Below, piece by piece: positions 1-10,660 of a stretch of DNA of 64,000 bases. The position numbers were made by a program, and so were the translations under genes. Origin of the DNA: Bactericera cockerelli (Eukaryota > Arthropoda > Insecta > Hemiptera > Triozidae); the NCBI GenBank assembly GCA_024516035.1, contig CM044964.1:15020575-15084574 (forward strand), written 5' to 3'. The notes under the pieces were generated by a model. It was not told the origin of the DNA. It ran no database searches and saw nothing but the letters and a program-made list of their open reading frames with translations. Numbering within the stretch: position 1 is the first letter of the stretch; each line of letters begins with the position of its first letter.

Positions 1-282
1 ATTAGAGTCCCAAATAATCTATCTCTCAGAGACAGACCCAACACTGTCTACAACTACTTTCATATAAAAAAATAATTTCACAACAATATACCTCGACTCT
101 CCATTGATTTCCTCCCTCATAACTTACAACGCACATTCCTCTACTTTAGACCTTAGTAATAATATTACCCCATTTAAAGAAATGTGTAAAGAGGCTTTAT
201 CCTTTCCCCTGTAATATTTTTTAATTTCAAAATCCCGTTACCTGTTTACGTAATTGCATATATAATATGCGTGTAAACAGAG

Positions 283-284
<2 letters not shown>

Positions 285-323
<39 letters not shown>
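285..323. repeat. 39-bp A homopolymer
   Basis: An uninterrupted run of A, probably the tail of a degraded retroposed sequence. The 284 bases before it show no gene or recognisable repeat. Confidence 0.9.
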
Positions 324-329
<6 letters not shown>

Positions 330-349
330 ATAGAAACGAACATATATGA

Positions 350-440
350 AAAGGGTTGGGTGGAAAAGATTGCCTCATCCCCATGGACAATAACCCTGCC
401 TTTTTTCCCTCTCATTTACATCTTGTTTATTTGTATCACA
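350..440 (+). mobile_element. LINE 3'-end fragment, family L1
   Basis: It contains GGTTGGGTGGAAAAGATTGCC-like sequence followed by a GACAATAACCC/GCC block. The same module recurs near 1,330-1,390 (minus), 7,036, 22,347 and, weaker, 26,788 and 56,903. The minus copy at 1,206 ends in poly(A), so this is the 3' end of a non-LTR retrotransposon. The reading LGWVEE at 7,036 supports a terminal coding remnant. Family assignment is inference. Confidence 0.6.
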
Positions 441-446
441 CACACA

Positions 447-497
447 GGACACGGAGGGAGCCCAGAACATTGATTCTGGGCGTCCAAGTGATTCCTT
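447..497. repeat. Hairpin repeat family H
   Basis: A GGACACGG-AGGAGCCCAG...CTGGGCGTCC motif that can fold on GCCCAG/CTGGGC. Related copies lie at 24,034-24,100 and 62,407-62,453. Function unknown. Confidence 0.6.
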
Positions 498-529
498 AAT
501 CATTATTATCAAAATGCTTCCAGGAATGA

Positions 530-715
530 AAATAAATAATAATAGCATCAGCATATTTATACTGCCCGACTAGGACCATTATATTTATTCCAGCATCAGT
601 AAGCCCACAGCATTACTATGTGGTCCAAATCCCGAATGGGAGGATAACTTGTCGTGCTGGGTTTCAAACCCGCGACCACTGGATTACTAGACGCTTTGAC
701 CACTGATGTACTGAT
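530..715 (-). mobile_element. tRNA-derived SINE, family C-like
   Basis: On the minus strand there is a B-box-like GGGTTTGAAACCC, followed by a tail resembling the family C tail (a 'GGCAGTATAAA'-type end with ATT-rich 3' sequence). It is diverged from the better copies at 31,891 and 54,597. RNA polymerase III promoter elements make a SINE more likely than a tRNA gene. Confidence 0.55.
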
Positions 716-1084
716 AACAAACAGACACAAAACAATCTTACTTGTTTTTTGGTTTTTTTTTCAAGTACTGTCTACAGTTCTACACACACCAAATTGAAAA
801 CCATATTGGAATGCAATAACTGACAAAGGGGTTCTGTGGTAATACAGAAATAATGGTGGCTTTTCTAGTTTTTCATTGTATAGAATCATAGCTAAAGCGA
901 TGGGGGATTTGATATTCAGTTTTGGTGGTTCAAAAAGAAGGGCAGGGTTTGGTCATAGTCTATGGTTTGGGATTTTGAATTTAATTTTTCGAAAAGGTAT
1001 GGACTTTGAATTTTGTTCGTTGGAATATTGGCTAGAAACGTGATTTGTGCTGCTTGTCTTAATCATAAGTAATATATTATAATT
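716..1084. other. No gene seen
   Basis: AT-rich sequence with no supported coding frame or repeat; one T-rich run near 745-760. Confidence 0.6.
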
Positions 1085-1197
1085 AATCAAATCTCAGCAC
1101 ATTACAACACGCATGCTTGGGACTCGACCCACGGACCTCCGGGCTACGAGGCCAGGCCTCACGACCAAACCACCAAAGCGAGGTCGGTGGTGAAAGT
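1085..1197 (-). mobile_element. tRNA-like SINE fragment
   Basis: The minus strand shows a B-box-like GGGTCGAGTCCC and, upstream, an A-box-like TTTGGTGGTTTGGTCG. It does not close into a good tRNA cloverleaf, so it is read as a SINE head rather than a tRNA gene. Confidence 0.5.
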
Positions 1198-1205
1198 TCA
1201 GGGAA

Positions 1206-1390
1206 TTTTTTTTTTTTTTTTTTAAAGCTTTATTAGGTAGAACAAAAAATATATACAGTAGAACACAATGAAATATAAAGAAAAACTAAAAGATTAAACA
1301 AATATACAAGAAGGAAAAAAAGAGAGAAATGTCCTACCTAAAGGGCGGGGTTATTGCCTGTGGCAATCTCTTCCACCCAACCCTTATTAA
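1206..1390 (-). mobile_element. LINE 3' end with poly(A), family L1
   Basis: Read on the minus strand: GGTTGGGTGGAAGAGATTGCC, a small hairpin (attgcc/ggcaat), GGGCGGG-type sequence, a polyadenylation signal AATAAA, then an A18 tail (T run at 1,206-1,223). This is the clearest 3' end of family L1 here and fixes the orientation of the others. No coding sequence remains. Confidence 0.7.
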
Positions 1391-1640
1391 ATGAAATTAA
1401 ATGATGACGCCACGTGCCGTCAGCATGAAATTCAATACAACGAAATTCAATTTTATCGTCCAATTATTACATGGTATACCTCCTACCTATCTATACAGGA
1501 TAGAATATCAAGTATTTATATTTTCTTCAAGTTATTGGATAATTGAACAAGGCCTAAGGGGAAATCAATGAGTGAATATGGGGAGAAAAAGAAATAAGAG
1601 GGGGGGGGGACTGAAGAAAAATAAAATATGAAGAGAAAAA
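1391..1640. other. No gene seen
   Basis: AT-rich, becoming purine-rich towards the microsatellite that follows. Confidence 0.55.
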
Positions 1641-1656
1641 TAATAAATAAGAGGGA

Positions 1657-1713
<57 letters not shown>

Positions 1714-1800
1714 TGTTCTCTCTGTGCTTGAGGGAGAAAAGAGGACAGAGGAAGAGTAGAGAGAGAGAGGGAGAGAAAGAGATAATGATCTCCATCATTC
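1641..1800. repeat. GA microsatellite
   Basis: A near-perfect (GA)n run at about 1,651-1,711 inside a purine-rich stretch. The Ser/Leu-rich reading frame across it is a repeat artefact. Confidence 0.9.
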
Positions 1801-1924
1801 TGGGAGAGATGGAATGGAAGAGAGAGCGAAATGGAAGACCATCAAGTATCTGTAATCAGGTAGAGAAATAAGAGGAGATAGGGAGGGGACGGGGGGATAA
1901 ATGAGAGCAGACAGGGAGAAAGAG

Positions 1925-2172
1925 AGTAAATCGCTACACATGTAAGAGTAACCTCTACCTCTGAGCTAGTAACCTCTATAACTCTACACATGAGAGTAAA
2001 CACTAACCATAGGAGAGTAACCACTACACGTGAGAGATTAACCTCTACAACTCTACACATGAAAAAGGAACCTCTACCCATGAGCGAGCAACAGCTATAC
2101 GTGAGAGTGACCTCTACCGATGAGAGAGTAACCTCTACCCAAAAGAGAGAATAACCTCTACCCAAAAAAGAG
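1925..2172. repeat. Degenerate minisatellite
   Basis: Repeated units containing GTAACCTCTAC and CATGAGAG at irregular 25-35-bp spacing. The frame on the minus strand is a by-product of this repeat. Confidence 0.75.
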
Positions 2173-2234
2173 AGATAGAGAGAGAAAGGGAGGGGGAGAG
2201 TAATGGTAGGGGATAAAAGGAACACATAACGGAA

Positions 2235-2835
2235 CAAATAGAGAGAGAGAGAGAGAGAGAGAGAGAAGAAGAAGAGTTAATCATATTCCCTTGAGTTTAT
2301 TACCTCCACTTCTTCTTCCCTCCCCTCTCTACCTCCCTCTCTCTCCTTTTCTTTTTTCCTCTCACCTACTTTAATTTCTGTACATCTCAAATTTTCTCAG
2401 GTCGTTTCCTTCCTTGTTCTCTTCCCCTCCCTCCCTCTCTCTCTCCCTCTTTTTTCCTCTTCCTGTCTGCTCTCTGTATCCTTTTTTTTCTTCTTTCTCT
2501 TCCCTTAGCTCTCTCTCTGCTTCTATTTCACTTTCTTTCTTCTTTCTCTCTCTCTCTCTCCCTCTATCTTCTCCTCTCCCTCTCTCTCTCTCTCTCCTCT
2601 CTCTCTCTGCCTCTTTCTCTTCTCTCCTCTCTCTTGCTCTCTCTCTCTCTCCTCTATCTGTCTTCTCTCCTCTCTCTTCTCTACTCCCTCTTATCTGCCT
2701 CTATCTCCCTCTTATTTAAATTGTATCTGTTCTTTTCAAGCAATAATATAAACCAGAACTATTTCTCTCCTCTCTCTCTTTATTTGCTCTCTCTCTCCTC
2801 TCTTTATTTGTTCTACTCTCTCTCTTTATTTGCAT
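2235..2835. repeat. GA tract then long CT-rich tract
   Basis: A short GA microsatellite at about 2,240-2,265, then 2,310-2,830 is nearly pure pyrimidine with CT, CTT and CCT runs. No gene supported. Confidence 0.85.
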
Positions 2836-3318
2836 AATCCATCCCCTAACATAGTTGAAAACAGAATTGGTAAGAATAACGGTATCTGAAATAATTACAG
2901 TAATAAAAAATAGAAAGATAAGAGAGGAAGAAGAGATTAGAAAAAAAGGAAGAGAGTAAGAAAAGAGAGAGAGAGAAAGACCAGAAGGGGAGAGAAGATG
3001 TATAATTTTATTGTAATTAAGCTTGTAATTACTTTCAATTAGATTTTATCTTCTCCACTTTTTTCATTACTAACCATATCTTTCTCTTTCCTTCTCTCTC
3101 TCTCTCCATTACTAACAATATCTTTCTCCTTCTCTCTCTCTTTCTCCCATTACTAACCATATCTTTCACCTTCTCCTCTCTTTCACCACCACTACCACCA
3201 ACCTCACCCTATACAAACTAACCTTACCCAGCCTGAGTGGGGCAGGATTAGCCAAAATTACGAGGGTTCTAATCAGTCATAATGACTGATCACCCGGCCG
3301 AATATTTTGACGGAGAAT
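2836..3318. other. No gene seen
   Basis: Purine-rich then pyrimidine-rich DNA with a local repeat around 'ttactaaccatatctttctc' at 3,065-3,170. A short GC-rich stretch at 3,205-3,260 faintly resembles the tail of the 5S-derived SINE. Confidence 0.5.
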
Positions 3319-3468
3319 GAGTCCTTTATAAAACAGGATTAGAATTCACATAAGTCAGACTCTGTCCCTCAACTTGGTTTATAGAGCGCCGTGATTGGTT
3401 GAAACTCCAACTTGAGGGCGTGTCTGCTTTAGATTAACTTTAATCCTGTTTCATCATGTGGCCCTTAA
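3319..3468. mobile_element. MITE, family M1
   Basis: Imperfect terminal inverted repeats of roughly 50 bp: the left arm contains ACAGGATTAGAATTC and ends CCCTCAACTTGG; the right arm, reverse-complemented, contains ACAGGATTAAAGTT and CCCTCAAGTTGG. No coding capacity. Similar arms occur at 3,985-4,075 and at the window end (63,931). Confidence 0.65.
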
Positions 3469-3984
3469 GACACATTTCATGCTTGAACAATAAACCACCC
3501 TCACTTTCACTCTCTATTCTAGGTTTTCTAGAAACAGGTATATGTATTGATATTTTAACATGTTAGTATTATGTAAGTTAAGATTGTATATTTTGTATAT
3601 GTACAATTGTACAATGAACATAGCTTTCTACATATAGTTATACTGTAAAACCTAACGCTAAAAAGCCGCATTAAATAACCGACAAACATAAGAAACAAAA
3701 CATGACAATACAACAGATTACCAACGTGGAAATAAATGAAATTGAAAATCAAATAAAATATTGAAAAAAATTATGGAGGAAAAAAAGGCAAAGGTTATGT
3801 ATTTCAGGAAAAAGGCAAAAAAATGCCGTTTCTAAATTTAGAACTTGACCCCATTCGGAATCGATATGACGGAGTAGAGTTTACGCAGGTAACAAGAGTA
3901 CGTACTGCCGTATGGAGCGGAACGTGTATACAGGGTGTAACACATGTCCTGATTGTAGGTCCCACTTTCTAATAAATAACTATT

Positions 3985-4075
3985 AAGACTAAGGATTAAA
4001 GTTATAAGACTAGTCACTGTCCCTCTACTCTACTTGAGGGCGGGTCTAGCTTATTTTATCTTTAATCTGGCCCTA
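3985..4075. mobile_element. Short MITE, family M1
   Basis: About 90 bp, almost entirely inverted repeat: GGATTAAAGTTATAAGACTAG on the left against GATTAAAGATAAAATAAGCTAG from the reverse-complemented right. It shares the 'ACTTGAGGGCG' core with the 3,319 copy. Confidence 0.6.
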
Positions 4076-4671
4076 AATTGGATTTCATTAACTATAATCT
4101 GGCCCTAAATTAATGCTCTTTCATAATTCGGCCATCTGTACGATTTTTTTTTTTTTTTCCTTCACTAAAGGAAAACATCCAGGTAATAATTTTAATGGGC
4201 TCGGACTAAGAAGTACCATTGTCCATGTCCACAACTCAACAGCAATCTAAACAAGGTCTTATATAATTATGGGTATTTTATTTGTTTTTTTCTTCAATTC
4301 TTATCTAAACTAGAATATGTGGGGTTTTTTCTCCATATTTTGCTACGCCCTGTAGTACGAGTTACGATCATCTAAAGCTAATTGAATAGTACACAGTGCT
4401 GACGGCATTTGAACGTGTCAAACAGAACTTTTACGAGTACCCTGTACATATTACATAGCTTCTGAGTGCAAACAGAATATTATTACTAGTAATAACTGAT
4501 TCCATATAAATGTTAATTTTAATTAATTATAATGTAAATGCATTGGAACATAATTACTTGTAAAGACTGTGGGGAATAAACCCCGCGACTCATTGTCACA
4601 TGTTAATTAATCAACATCACTCAAATATGACGTACGGAAAGCACGGCATATTTTACTAGGGCTGGTTTCGT
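4076..4671. other. No gene seen
   Basis: AT-rich unique-looking sequence with a T run near 4,145-4,158. Confidence 0.55.
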
Positions 4672-4866
4672 AGTGCACTGGTAATCAAGTGGTTAACGCG
4701 CTATTCTGAAAATCCAGGTAGCTTAGGTATCTGTTGGTAAGAATCCCATCTAGTGCATTCATTTGAGTTTGTGACCACATAATAATATAGGACTCTCGAG
4801 TTAGGTGGTAGAAAATGCTTTGAGCATTAACCTCGCCTGGTGGTTACCTTCCGAAAAAGTATTATA
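4672..4866 (+). mobile_element. tRNA-derived SINE, family A
   Basis: The head starts GTGCACTGGTAATCAAGTGG, with AACGCGCTA and a B-box region GTTGGTAAGAATCCC. The body contains GGTGGTAGAAAATGCTTTGA and GCCTGGTGGTTACCTTCC, ending in an ATT-rich tail. Other copies: 11,646 (minus), 16,805 (plus), 27,556 (minus), 63,075 (minus). It is about 200 bp, a usual SINE length. This copy's B box is damaged. Confidence 0.8.
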
Positions 4867-4969
4867 ATTATTTGCAGCAATTGTGACATTTCTCTTGTGA
4901 TTAAAACACCTAACCTATACCTAACCTTAATCTATAAATAAAGAGGTGCTATATTAAACTGTTAGCGTA

Positions 4970-5175
4970 ATGGGACTTCTTGTCTCGAGCCGACAGTCTA
5001 AATCAAGCACTACTATACTATACTTCCTACACCTTGTAGGTAATGAAAAGTAGAAAGTAATGGACATCCAATCAGGATAAGTAGCACAAAGTGTTTGAAG
5101 TGGCTCTTTTTTATGGCTGTGAAATAAAGCATTGAAAAACACTCTTTTAGGATGAAAAAAAACTTTACAGTAGAA
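4970..5175 (+). mobile_element. Degraded SINE tail, family E
   Basis: It shares the end of the 20,640 element: ...GTGGCTCTTTTTTATGGCTG TGAAATAAAGCATT..., with the same order of CACAA(A/G)..GT, GTGGCTC and GAAATAAA blocks. The tRNA-like head is not recognisable. Confidence 0.45.
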
Positions 5176-5224
5176 AAGTGCGAACAAAGTAATAGTCCCA
5201 AAGAAGCTTTATGTTTATCAAACA

Positions 5225-6440
5225 CTCTTACAGACCTTACACAAACATTATGTTTAAATTTATTTACTTTTTGGGGGAGAGATATGCGGCGAATATTTTA
5301 TCCTGTTGGGAAACATTAACGGTCCAGGTGGACAGGAGGGGGGAGGGGAGAGGGGAGCGGGAGGGGAGAGACATGGGGTAGAGAGGGAGAGAGAGTGAGG
5401 TACAGGAGAGAAAGAGTAGAGAGGGAGGAGAGAGAGAATTATAACATTTATAACACTAGGAACAGGTGAAGGTCCTGGAGTGTGGAGGAAGAGAAGGGAG
5501 GGGACAGGAGGGAGGAATATGAGAGATAAAAATAATATAGAGGCAGAAGAATGTGGAAGACAAGAGAGAGACAGGGAGAGACAAAAAGTACTTAACTTGT
5601 ACCTGTGCATACGGAATTTTCAAAAGGTCATCTTGTTATATGGTTAAAAGATTTTCCACTAAAACCTTTTTCTCTTCTCCTCTTCCTCCTCATACTTTAA
5701 TAATACCTTCTTGTTTATCATTTCTCTGCCCACTTCCTCCCTCTCTTCTATTTTTACTCCAGTTCTTTATCTCTCCACTCTCCAACACTCTTAATTCCTC
5801 TCTCTCATTTCCTACTCTACCTCTTTTTCTCTTCACTCTCCTCTACATGTCCACCTCAACAACATCTCTCTCTCACAACTTCTCTTTCCCTCCCTCTATC
5901 ACTCTCTCCCTCTCCCCGTTTCTCTCCCCCTCCATTTCTCTCTCTCCTCCCCCTTTCTCTCTCTCCCCTCTCTTTCTCTCTCTCTCTTTCTCCCTCCCAC
6001 ACGAGAAGCACTCACGTAATCCTGAAATCCTCCTTATGGTACGGAGATCCCATCCGAGATTTTTGTAATCTTTCATCTCCTTCCTCTTTCCTTCTTATCC
6101 TTCTCCTTTTATTTTCATCCTTCCTCTTTACTTTTGCCGCTTATCCTTCTCTCTTTTGTCTTTCCTCTTCTGTTTTCTAATTCTTCTCTTCCGTCTATTA
6201 TTTTTCCATTTTATGTCCCGAGCTTTAGCTACCATAATGGAACTTTACCTGCGTTAATGGTCTTAATACTCTGAAAAATCCTATTTAAAAAAGCCATTTA
6301 TCCTTTTATCTTTTTTTCATCATTTTCTTTCATATACTTATCCCTATTCCTTCTTTTTGCCCAATATAATTGGCCCAGAGCTTTAAGTTGAGTACTCCCC
6401 CTCTCTTTCTCTCAGCTCTTTCCCATTCGAGAGAGAGGGA
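5225..6440. repeat. Purine and pyrimidine tracts
   Basis: 5,330-5,560 is G/A-rich; 5,660-6,000 is C/T-rich with (CT)n and CCCTCT runs; 6,060-6,430 is again pyrimidine-rich. Several 60-170-residue frames here are composed of Ser, Leu and Pro or of Arg, Glu and Lys, as expected from the repeats. Confidence 0.8.
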
Positions 6441-6464
6441 GAATAGGGACGAGAGAGAAGAATA

Positions 6465-6816
6465 AACAGAGAAGCAAGGGATGACTAGAGAAAGAGATTT
6501 AATAATCAGAGAAGCAAGGGATAAACCTAGAGAAAGAGAGATAATAAACAGAGAAGCAAGGGATAAGACTAAGAGAAGAGATTTAATAATCAGAGAAGCA
6601 AGGGATAAAACTAGAGAAAGAGAGATAATAAACAGAGAAGCAAGGGATGACTAGAGAAAGAGATTTAATAATCAGAGAAGCAAGGGATAAAACTAGAGAA
6701 AGAGAGATAATAAACAGAGAAGCAAGGCATAAGACTAGAGAAAGAGATTTAATAATCAGAGAAGCAAGGGATAAAACTAGAGAAAGAGAGATAATAAACA
6801 GAGAAGCAAAAGATAA
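6465..6816. repeat. Minisatellite with dimeric higher-order unit
   Basis: Two ~45-bp variants alternate. One has GATTTAATAATCAGAGAAGC, the other GAGATAATAAACAGAGAAGC; both are followed by AAGGGATAA and AGAGAAAGAG. The alternation gives a ~90-bp higher-order repeat. Confidence 0.9.
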
Positions 6817-6959
6817 GAGAGAGATAGAGAGAAACAAAGGACTAGGGAGGGAGAAAGAGGGAGGGAGCGTCACGTCCCAAAGTAAGAGAAATAACAGAGA
6901 AGATAAGGAGATGTGTAGAAAGCAAATAGACAGCAGAAACACCAGTGCCAAGGCAGAGG

Positions 6960-7100
6960 AGCGTACACCGCACATGCATAAACAAGCGCTTTCGAATAAT
7001 GAACCTGGGCGACGAAGACAAAATAAAATTGCTGGGTTGGGTGGAAGAGACTGTCGCAGATAGAAACCCCTACCTTATAGGTAGGGAACTTATTTTATCT
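6960..7100 (+). mobile_element. LINE terminal fragment, family L1
   Basis: The module GGTTGGGTGGAAGAGACTG follows a short frame reading LLGWVEETVADRNP, then TTATAGGTAGGGAAC. It appears to hold the last codons of a non-LTR element plus the start of its 3' UTR; no reverse transcriptase motif remains. Confidence 0.5.
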
Positions 7101-7799
7101 TTCTTTCGTTATTCGATTTATTTCCATTCTTTTCACATTCGACCATTTAATTCGTATCAAATTTCATCGATAACTCAAATTTTTTCTTAACGGTGTCGAC
7201 TATTTTACAAGTATTTTACACGATGCGTAATAAAACTCAAGAATGAACCAATTGCAACGTTGGATGAAGAAACTCGTCCGTTGACGTAGTAGTTGGTTAC
7301 CTGGAAGTTGATGATTCGGACGCCACTGTGAGGCTGGCAGAACTGAAAAACAATGTAAGGGAGGCAAGACATATCCTCGGGGAGATAAGAAGATAGAGAG
7401 GGGGGGGAGATAAGGAGTTAGAGGAGATATAGTTGGAGAGGTGGGGAGGGAGATAGGAACGCAAGAGAGAGAGAATGAGTAGAGTTAGTGAGAAAGAATA
7501 GATAAAGGAAAGAAGAGAGGGGGGAGAGAGAGAAAAAAGGGAGAAAGAGTAGGAGTAGAGTTAGTGAGCAAAAGAGATCGAGGAAAGAAGAGAGAGAGAG
7601 AGAGGGTAGGAGAGTACAAGGTGGTAGGATTTAGTGAGAAAGAGAAATACGAGGGAGAACGACGGAGGAGAAGTTAGTGAGAAAAAATAGAGGTGGGCCA
7701 GGACAGAAGTTAGTGAGGAGAAGTGTAAAACGTAGGGAGGGAAGAGCATAACATTTAGTGAGGACTAAGGAATGAATAGATGAAGAACAGAAAAAAAGA
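7101..7799. other. No gene; GA-rich towards the end
   Basis: 7,100-7,370 is unique-looking; 7,380-7,740 is G/A-rich, with GTTAGTGAG repeated irregularly as a decayed extension of the next minisatellite. Confidence 0.6.
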
Positions 7800-8130
7800 A
7801 GGAAAAGTTAGTGAGAAAGAAGTGTAGAAGGAATGAACAGATGATGAGGAAGAGAAAAAACAGGAAAAGTTAGTGAGGAAGAAGTGTAGAAGGAATGAAC
7901 AGATGAGGAAGAGAAAAAAGAAGGAAAAGTTAGTGAGGGAGATGTGTAGAAGGAATGAACAGATGAGGAAGAGAAAAAAGAAGGAAAAGTTAGTGAGGAA
8001 GAAGTGTAGAAGGAATGAACAGATGAGGAAGAGAAAAAAGAAGGAAAAGTTAGTGAGGGAGATGTGTAGAAGGAATGAACAGATGAGGAAGAGAAAAAAG
8101 AAGGAAAAGTTAGTGAGAAAGAAGTGTAGG
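7800..8130. repeat. 60-bp minisatellite with 120-bp higher order
   Basis: Units of 60 bp contain GGAAAAGTTAGTGAG and AGGAATGAACAGATGAGG. Alternate units carry GAAGAAGTGTAG or GAGATGTGTAG at the same place, so the true repeat is 120 bp. Decayed units extend upstream to about 7,740. Confidence 0.95.
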
Positions 8131-8494
8131 AGAAAGGAAAATAAGGAGAGAGAGGGGGAGAAGACACTCTGAACAATCATAATGAAGGAGAAGCAAGAAC
8201 ACTAGATGAAGATATCTCCTCCTTCCCCACCCACATGTCGATTGTGTTCTCAAGCTGTACATTCGTGCTTTCGAATCAATTCTATATTTCTACTTTCTTT
8301 TACCTTCAAGGGATATCGTAAACCAAGTCCTTAGGACCAGTAAGGTATGGCTACATTTTCTTCGAAAATTTCCGCTCTCACAAGGGAAATTTTTCGTCAC
8401 AGTTATGCTGACTCGGCATTGAAATGGAATCATCTAAATTGGAAGGCTTTTGTTAGAGGATTTATCAAGATACAATTCATGACTGAGCTGACTA
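8131..8494. other. No gene seen
   Basis: Mixed unique-looking sequence without a supported frame. Confidence 0.5.
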
Positions 8495-8569
8495 AGGGCC
8501 AAGTTATGAAATAAGATTACAACAAAGAAAAGGGACGCCTGGACTTTTCAAAAATCACAACGTCCCTTA
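8495..8569. mobile_element. MITE arm fragment, family M2
   Basis: GGGCCAAGTTATGAAATAAG followed by ATTACAACAAAG matches one arm of the family at 25,526, 56,645 and 58,920. The mariner relic begins immediately after it, so the MITE appears to have been interrupted. Confidence 0.5.
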
Positions 8570-9061
8570 TATACAGGGTGGCGCAGTGCGCATGACCACA
8601 TTTGAAATTGTTGCCATTCGTTTAATATTTGAGTTAAGATATTGAAATAAAAAGTATTTTGTAGAAAAAATGTGGAAGTTTATTTTACATGAGTTCATTT
8701 TTGACGTATGAGAGATGATATCCGACAAATGACGTCTTTGTCGACTTACACATTTTTCGAGACGCTCCCTGAAGTTGTGCATCACGTTAACCGACATCTC
8801 CTCAGGAATCTGGGCGATTTCACGGCGGATAGAGTCCTTCAGGTCAGCAAGGGTACGAGGTTCGTCGACATAAACTTTGGCCTTTAGATATCCCCATACA
8901 AAAAAATCACACGGAGTGAGGTCGGGTGAGCGTGGCGGCCACAGCACGTCACCATTCCGAGAAATCACACGACCGGGAAAAATTTGACACACACGATCCA
9001 TAGACACTCTTGTCCATGGATCGTGGATTCCTGAGGAGATGTTGGTGAACGTGATGCACAA
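8567..9061 (-). pseudogene. Mariner-type transposase C-terminal remnant
   Basis: The 164-residue frame contains WPPRSPDLTPCDFFVWG, the segment around the third catalytic Asp of mariner-like DDE transposases. Next come WGYLKAKVY and a charged C-terminal region. The first ~25 residues come from the inverted right arm and are not transposase; the last ~50 read through the terminal repeat. The helix-turn-helix region and first two catalytic acids are absent. Its start Met is an accident of the rearrangement. Confidence 0.8.
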
Positions 9062-9262
9062 CTTTAGCGAGCGTCTCGAAGAATGTAAGTCGACAAGTAC
9101 GTCATTTGTCGGATATCATCTCTCATACGTCAAGAATTGCCTCATGTAAAATAAACTTCCACATTTTTTCTACAAAATACTTTTTATTTCAATATCTTAT
9201 CTCAAATATTAAACGCATGGTAACAATTTCAAATGTGGTCATGCGCACTGCGCCACCCTGTA
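8572..9262. mobile_element. Fold-back mariner-like element
   Basis: Both ends read TACAGGGTGGCGCAGTGCGC in opposite orientation, next to TA as expected for Tc1/mariner insertion. The inverted repeats are unusually long: about 8,570-8,810 pairs with about 9,026-9,264, leaving a ~215-bp spacer. Each arm carries transposase 3'-terminal sequence, so the 5' half seems to have been replaced by an inverted copy of the 3' half. It cannot encode a working transposase. Confidence 0.85.
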
Positions 9263-9302
9263 TAATAAAAGGGACAGTTTTGCTTTTTCCATGTACATAT
9301 TA

Positions 9303-9486
9303 ATCTCATTTTCAGATGCCCTAAGATGCTGGCATTCTAGCCTAACCCAGGCTGGATGGGTACCCAAGATGGGTAGCAGGTTTGTGAGTTTCCTGCGAAT
9401 GGGGAGTAAAACCTCCGTCGCGCATGTAGTTGAAAGCGACATTAAACCCAAAAAAAAAAAATATATCTCATTTTTAGATGCCCTAA
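9303..9486 (+). mobile_element. 5'-truncated 5S-derived SINE with target duplication
   Basis: The body (9,325-9,464) matches the tail of the 5S-derived SINE at 37,812: CCAGGCTGG, GGGTAGCAGGTTTGTGAGTT, then a 12-base A tail. It is flanked by 22-bp direct repeats beginning ATCTCATTTT (9,303-9,324 and 9,465-9,486) that differ at one base. This is the signature of LINE-assisted retroposition, and the 5S head was never copied. Confidence 0.85.
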
Positions 9487-10330
9487 ACTCCCTAAAGGCT
9501 TCTTTTGTTTAGTGGGTTCAAAATAAAAACTCTCTGTGAACTCACCATCGATGTTGCGGAAAAAAAAGCTCTTCAAAAGATATAGCGGGGTATGATCCGC
9601 CTCACAAGTCAGAGGCATGAATAAAACATGTGACGGAGAGGATTTTAAATTAGAGAGGGAGGGAGGGGTGAGGAGAGAGAGAGGGAGGGAGAGAAAAAAA
9701 AAGAGAAAAAGAGAAAGAGGGAAAGAGAGAAAAATAGGAAACATGTTGCAATTGCTAATAAAAGAGGCTTGCTGCGCCTTGCGTGAGAAATTTCCAATTT
9801 CAGGAAATAAATTCAATGAAAATGGTTGTGAGCCGTACGTGTGTGCTTTTGTGAGGTAGGTAATATTGAAAAGAGAATATGAAAGGGGCGAAAGGTTTCG
9901 CGAGGAGGAGGAGGAGGAGGAGGAAAAAGGCCTCAGAGGAGGAAAAATAACAACAATACGAATTAAGTTGTATGCTGGAGGTAAGAAGAGTGGGAGAAGA
10001 GGGAGGAGAATAATAAGGAATAAGGAGACCGAAGGTGTAGGGGGGGGGGGGAGTAGAAAGAGGAGAATAATAAGGAATAAGGAGACAGAAGGTGTAGGGA
10101 GGAGGAGGCGAAAATTTATAACGAGGAGGAATGGACTTGGAGAAAAATTGAGGCAGTGAGGCAAAATGTCACGGCCCACGGAGGGTGGGGGGGCTATTAC
10201 ATGTGAAAGAAGTAGATTTGAAAAAAAGAAAGGGAGAGAGTGAACATACGAGTTTTCAAGATAAGATTTTCTGCGTACACAATTTATTTTTCCATATATT
10301 TCCCCCTCTCGCGTCCTCCCCAGCATAACA
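9487..10330. other. No gene; purine-rich with a local duplication
   Basis: 9,640-9,740 is GA-rich. 9,900-10,160 is AGG-rich, with a ~60-bp duplication at about 10,006-10,097 (GGAATAAGGAGAC...GAAGGTGTAGGG twice, separated by a G run). The long minus-strand Pro/Leu/Ser frame here is compositional. Confidence 0.6.
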
Positions 10331-10660
10331 AACTCAAACGTATATTATGTTTATCTCCCATTTCCTTCTTTTATTGTTCCGTCTTTTCAATCCCTCCCTA
10401 ATGTTCTTTCTTCCTCTCCCCCATTATTCTTCTCTTCTACATCCACCCTCTCTCCTCTTCTACATTCCTTATTCTTTCCTATACTTAGCCTTTAATGTCC
10501 CCTCCTATTTTTCCATGTTCTTTTCCATACCTACTAGTTATTATCCTGCCTTCCCACCTATATCTCCATTAATTCCTACAACCAACCCTCCTGTTCTCTC
10601 CTCCCAATTCCTCCCCATTCTCTACCTCCTCTGCATTTCTTTTCCTCCCGATGGTTCGTG
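10331..10660. repeat. Pyrimidine-rich tract
   Basis: TCC/CTTC-rich low-complexity sequence; the 104-residue frame in it is not a credible gene. Confidence 0.7.

Noticed and set aside
3930..3990. Mariner insertion at TATACAGGGTGTAACACATG
   Set aside because: A single end without a partner within 2 kb and no transposase sequence.
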